A stretch of DNA of 64,000 nucleotides, taken from Rhodoferax koreense. Its GTDB lineage: Bacteria; Pseudomonadota; Gammaproteobacteria; Burkholderiales; Burkholderiaceae_C. Shown here in pieces: positions 61,731 through 64,000 of the stretch; position 1 is the stretch's first letter, and each line of letters starts with the position of its first letter. Position numbers and translations under genes: made by a program. The stretch spans positions 4,030,001-4,094,000 of the forward strand of contig NZ_CP019236.1 of NCBI RefSeq assembly GCF_001955695.1, written 5' to 3'. The notes beneath the pieces were generated by a model. It saw only the letters and a program-made list of their open reading frames with translations, was not told the DNA's origin and ran no database searches.

Positions 61731-62881
61731 CCGCTCCCACCACCCTCGCCCCGGCGGGCATCTCACCGGTGGAAGACATCGTGGCCGACATGCGTGCCGG
61801 CCGCATCGTGATCCTGGTCGACGAGGAAGACCGCGAGAACGAAGGCGACCTGGTGCTGGCCTCCGACCACGTCACGCCCGAAGCCATCAACTTCATGGCC
61901 CGCCATGCGCGCGGCCTGATCTGCCTCACGCTGTCGCGCGAGATGTGCGAACGCCTGCACCTGCCGCCGATGGTGGCGCGCAACGGCGCCAAGCATGCGA
62001 CCGCCTTCACCGTGTCGATCGAAGCCGCCGAGGGCGTGACCACCGGCATCTCGGCCGCCGACCGTTCGCGCACCGTGCAGGCCGCCGTCGCCAAGAACGC
62101 GACGGCGCAGGACCTGGTGCAGCCCGGCCACATCTTCCCGCTGCAGGCGGTGGACGGCGGCGTGCTGATGCGCGCCGGCCACACCGAGGCGGGCTGCGAC
62201 CTGGCCACCATGGCCGGCTGCAGCCCCAGCGCCGTGATCTGCGAGGTGATGAACGACGACGGCACCATGGCCCGCCTGCCCGACCTGCAGGTCTTCGCCG
62301 CGCAGCATGGCCTGAAGATCGGCACGATTGCCGATCTCATCGAATACCGCAGCCGCAACGAATCGCTGATCGAGAAGATCGGCAGCCGGCCGATCAAGAC
62401 CGCGTTCGGCGAATTCACGGCCCACGCCTTCCGCGACAAGCCCAGCCGCGAACTGCACCTGGCCCTGGTCAAGGGCAGTTGGGCGCCCGAGGACGTGGTC
62501 GATGCGCGCGTGCACGAGCCGCTGTCCATCCTCGACCTGCTCGAGGTCGACCGTTCCCTGCATTCGTGGAGCCTGGACGCGAGCCTGCGCCACATCGCGC
62601 AGCAGGGCAAGGGCGTGGCGGTGCTGCTCAACTGCGGTGAAAGCGCGGCCGAACTGCTCGAACAATTCGAAGGCACGGCACGGCCCGCGCAGGCGCCCGA
62701 GCGCGGCCGCATGGACCTGCGCACCTACGGCGTGGGCGCGCAGATCCTGCGCGAATGCGGCGTGCACCGGATGCGCCTGCTGGGCCAGCCGCGCCGCATG
62801 CCGAGCATGACCGGCTACGGCCTGGAAACCGTCGGCTACCTCGCCAAACAGACCCCGACTCCAATCGATTCCAAGGAATAA
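61727..62881 (+). CDS. ribBX: 3,4-dihydroxy-2-butanone 4-phosphate synthase with degenerate GTP cyclohydrolase II domain (RibBX type)
   Basis: The 384-residue protein has an intact N-terminal RibB domain: [20 protein letters not shown] with [30 protein letters not shown], and [16 protein letters not shown]. The C-terminal part is recognisable as GTP cyclohydrolase II by length and by [20 protein letters not shown] and [20 protein letters not shown]. The zinc-cysteine block of active RibA (SECLTGDVFGSLRCDCG in E. coli) is replaced by [20 protein letters not shown]. It should make dihydroxybutanone phosphate but not open GTP. A separate ribA elsewhere is expected. This form is known as RibBX in some proteobacteria. 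Confidence 0.93.
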   Translation: MTAPTTLAPAGISPVEDIVADMRAGRIVILVDEEDRENEGDLVLASDHVTPEAINFMARHARGLICLTLSREMCERLHLPPMVARNGAKHATAFTVSIEAAEGVTTGISAADRSRTVQAAVAKNATAQDLVQPGHIFPLQAVDGGVLMRAGHTEAGCDLATMAGCSPSAVICEVMNDDGTMARLPDLQVFAAQHGLKIGTIADLIEYRSRNESLIEKIGSRPIKTAFGEFTAHAFRDKPSRELHLALVKGSWAPEDVVDARVHEPLSILDLLEVDRSLHSWSLDASLRHIAQQGKGVAVLLNCGESAAELLEQFEGTARPAQAPERGRMDLRTYGVGAQILRECGVHRMRLLGQPRRMPSMTGYGLETVGYLAKQTPTPIDSKE

Positions 62882-62883
62882 AG

Positions 62884-63357
62884 ATGCAAGCTGCAGACCA
62901 GGGCTACGACCCGCAACAGCCACACATGGATGGCCGCAAGCTGCGCATCGGCATCGTGCAGGCCCGTTTCAACGCCGGCATCACCGACGCGCTGGCCAAG
63001 GCCTGCAAGGATGAGCTGGCCGCGCTCGGCGTGGCGGCGGACCGCATCGTCCATGTGCAAGTGCCCGGCGCACTGGAAGTCCCGGTGGCGCTGCAGGCGC
63101 TCGCAGAGCAGGAAGCCTTCGATGCGCTGGTGGCGCTCGGCTGCATCATCCGCGGCGAAACCTACCACTTCGAACTCGTGGCCAACGAATCGGGCGCGAG
63201 CGTGAGCCGCATCGCGCTCGACTACCAGATCCCGATCGCCAACGCCATCATCACCACCGAAAACATGGAACAGGCCGTGGCCCGCCAGACCGACAAGGGC
63301 CGCGACGCAGCCCGCGTGGCGGTGGAAATGGCCAACCTGCTGGAACAACTCAAATGA
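62884..63357 (+). CDS. ribH: 6,7-dimethyl-8-ribityllumazine synthase
   Basis: The 157-residue enzyme joins the pyrimidine and butanone phosphate to make lumazine. Motifs are [60 protein letters not shown] with the catalytic histidine, and [20 protein letters not shown]. It has an N-terminal extension of about 18 residues. It starts 2 bp after ribBX, and nusB overlaps its end by 4 bases. Confidence 0.97.
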   Translation: MQAADQGYDPQQPHMDGRKLRIGIVQARFNAGITDALAKACKDELAALGVAADRIVHVQVPGALEVPVALQALAEQEAFDALVALGCIIRGETYHFELVANESGASVSRIALDYQIPIANAIITTENMEQAVARQTDKGRDAARVAVEMANLLEQLK

Positions 63358-63905
63358 CCGACGAATCCAGCCACCTCAGCCCGGCGGGCAAACCTGCGCG
63401 CCAGTCGCGCACCGGCCTCACCAGCACCGGCGCGCGCAAGGCCGCCGCCAAATCGGTGCGCAGCCGCGCGCGCGAATTCGCATTGCAGGGCCTGTACCAG
63501 CACCTGGTGGGCGGCAACGACGCCGCGTCCATCGACGCGTTCACACGCGACCTGGCCGGCTTCCACAAGGCCGATTCGGCGCACTACGACGCGCTGCTGC
63601 ACGGCTGCATCGAACACGCCGCCGAACTCGACGCGCTGATCGTGCCGCTGCTCGACCGCAAGATGGAAGAAATCTCGCCGATCGAGCATGCGGTGATGTG
63701 GATCGGCGTCTACGAGATGCAGCATTGCCTCGACGTGCCATGGCGCGTGGTGCTCAACGAATGCATCGAACTCGCCAAGGAATTCGGCGGCACCGACGGC
63801 CACAAATACGTCAATGGCATCCTCAACGGCCTGGCGCCCAGCCTGCGCAGCGCTGAAGTGCAGGCCGACCAGGCATCGGGCAAGAGCCGCCCGGCCGCCG
63901 CGTGA
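63354..63905 (+). CDS. nusB: Transcription antitermination factor NusB
   Basis: The 183-residue protein has an N-terminal disordered extension (about 30 residues rich in alanine and arginine), then the NusB fold: [60 protein letters not shown] and [20 protein letters not shown]. With NusE it binds boxA RNA in rRNA antitermination. The ribH-nusB order is conserved in proteobacteria. Confidence 0.96.
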   Translation: MTDESSHLSPAGKPARQSRTGLTSTGARKAAAKSVRSRAREFALQGLYQHLVGGNDAASIDAFTRDLAGFHKADSAHYDALLHGCIEHAAELDALIVPLLDRKMEEISPIEHAVMWIGVYEMQHCLDVPWRVVLNECIELAKEFGGTDGHKYVNGILNGLAPSLRSAEVQADQASGKSRPAAA

Positions 63906-64000
63906 CCAGCGTGATGCGCATCTCGCAGCGCGCGCAGGCGATCGAGCCGTTCTACGTGATGGAAGTGGCCAAGGCCGCTTCGGCGCTCGCGGCGGAAGTC
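63902..64000 (+). CDS. Pyridoxal-phosphate aminotransferase (3' end off the window)
   Basis: The 33 visible residues (after VTSV) read [20 protein letters not shown] and AASALAAEV, the usual N-terminus of class I/II aminotransferases annotated next to nusB in Burkholderiales. A GTG at 63902 overlaps the nusB stop, and an ATG at 63914 is another start. The catalytic lysine is not in view. Confidence 0.75.
   Translation, partial: MTSVMRISQRAQAIEPFYVMEVAKAASALAAEV

Noticed and set aside
1..64000. CRISPR arrays, insertion sequences and rRNA genes
   Set aside because: No regularly interspaced direct repeats of the right size, no transposase reading frames and no rRNA sequence were seen. The tandem 12-mer at 33274 and the iteron-like array at 470 lack spacers.

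Overview
The window is GC-rich DNA from a betaproteobacterium of the order Burkholderiales, most likely family Comamonadaceae. This rests on the EarP/arginine-32 EF-P pair, two Bug-type tricarboxylate-binding proteins, the FimT-PilV-PilW-PilX-PilY1-PilE cluster, a DUF748 and a large DUF349 protein, and short palindromic repeats (28873-28929 and relatives) of a kind I remember from Comamonadaceae genomes. I cannot name a species.

Region 1 (1 to about 13.7 kb) is the early, replication and partition half of a temperate phage or phage-plasmid, cut by the left edge of the window. Its control centre at 4.2-5.4 kb is laid out like lambda: a short CI-like repressor, a divergent Cro-like gene and a CII-like gene, with two separated operator clusters sharing the half-sites TTAGC-N4-GCTAA. 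Leftward genes run cro, CII-like, a small gene, a primase-helicase (VapE family), an iteron-like repeat region and a truncated gene. Rightward genes form one tightly overlapping operon of 18 mostly small genes. It includes a large ParB, an ASCH-domain protein and a PrtN-like activator. No integrase and no virion genes are in view. The rightward operon carries two exact copies and one near copy of a 16-bp palindrome about 2.2 kb apart, which are candidate binding sites for the phage ParB. A highly structured, gene-free 380-bp stretch follows the last phage gene, then an acyltransferase gene that may be cargo.

Region 2 (15.2-29 kb) holds de novo NAD synthesis (nadB facing a nadC-nadA operon). 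Next is a small accessory stretch of three genes (a hypothetical, a FRG-domain and a DUF4145 protein) next to tRNA-His. Then come ppiD, tRNA-Val, hup, a tartrate/malate-type dehydrogenase, a DMT exporter, pgsA and uvrC.

Region 3 (29-37 kb) is a catabolic cluster: two Bug binding proteins, an HMG-CoA-lyase-like enzyme and a CaiB-type CoA-transferase, with a divergent LysR regulator. It is followed by earP, efp and a second LysR gene. Region 4 (37-48.5 kb) has a UvrD-like helicase, a DUF349 protein, a DUF748 membrane protein, a gene-poor 970-bp gap and a lytic transglycosylase.

Region 5 (48.5-64 kb) begins with a ZTP riboswitch ahead of glyA, then nrdR. The type IV pilus minor pilin operon follows, with pilY1 and pilE. 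Last is the riboflavin operon ribD-ribE-ribBX-ribH, running into nusB and an aminotransferase cut by the window edge. The RibBX protein has lost the zinc ligands of GTP cyclohydrolase II.
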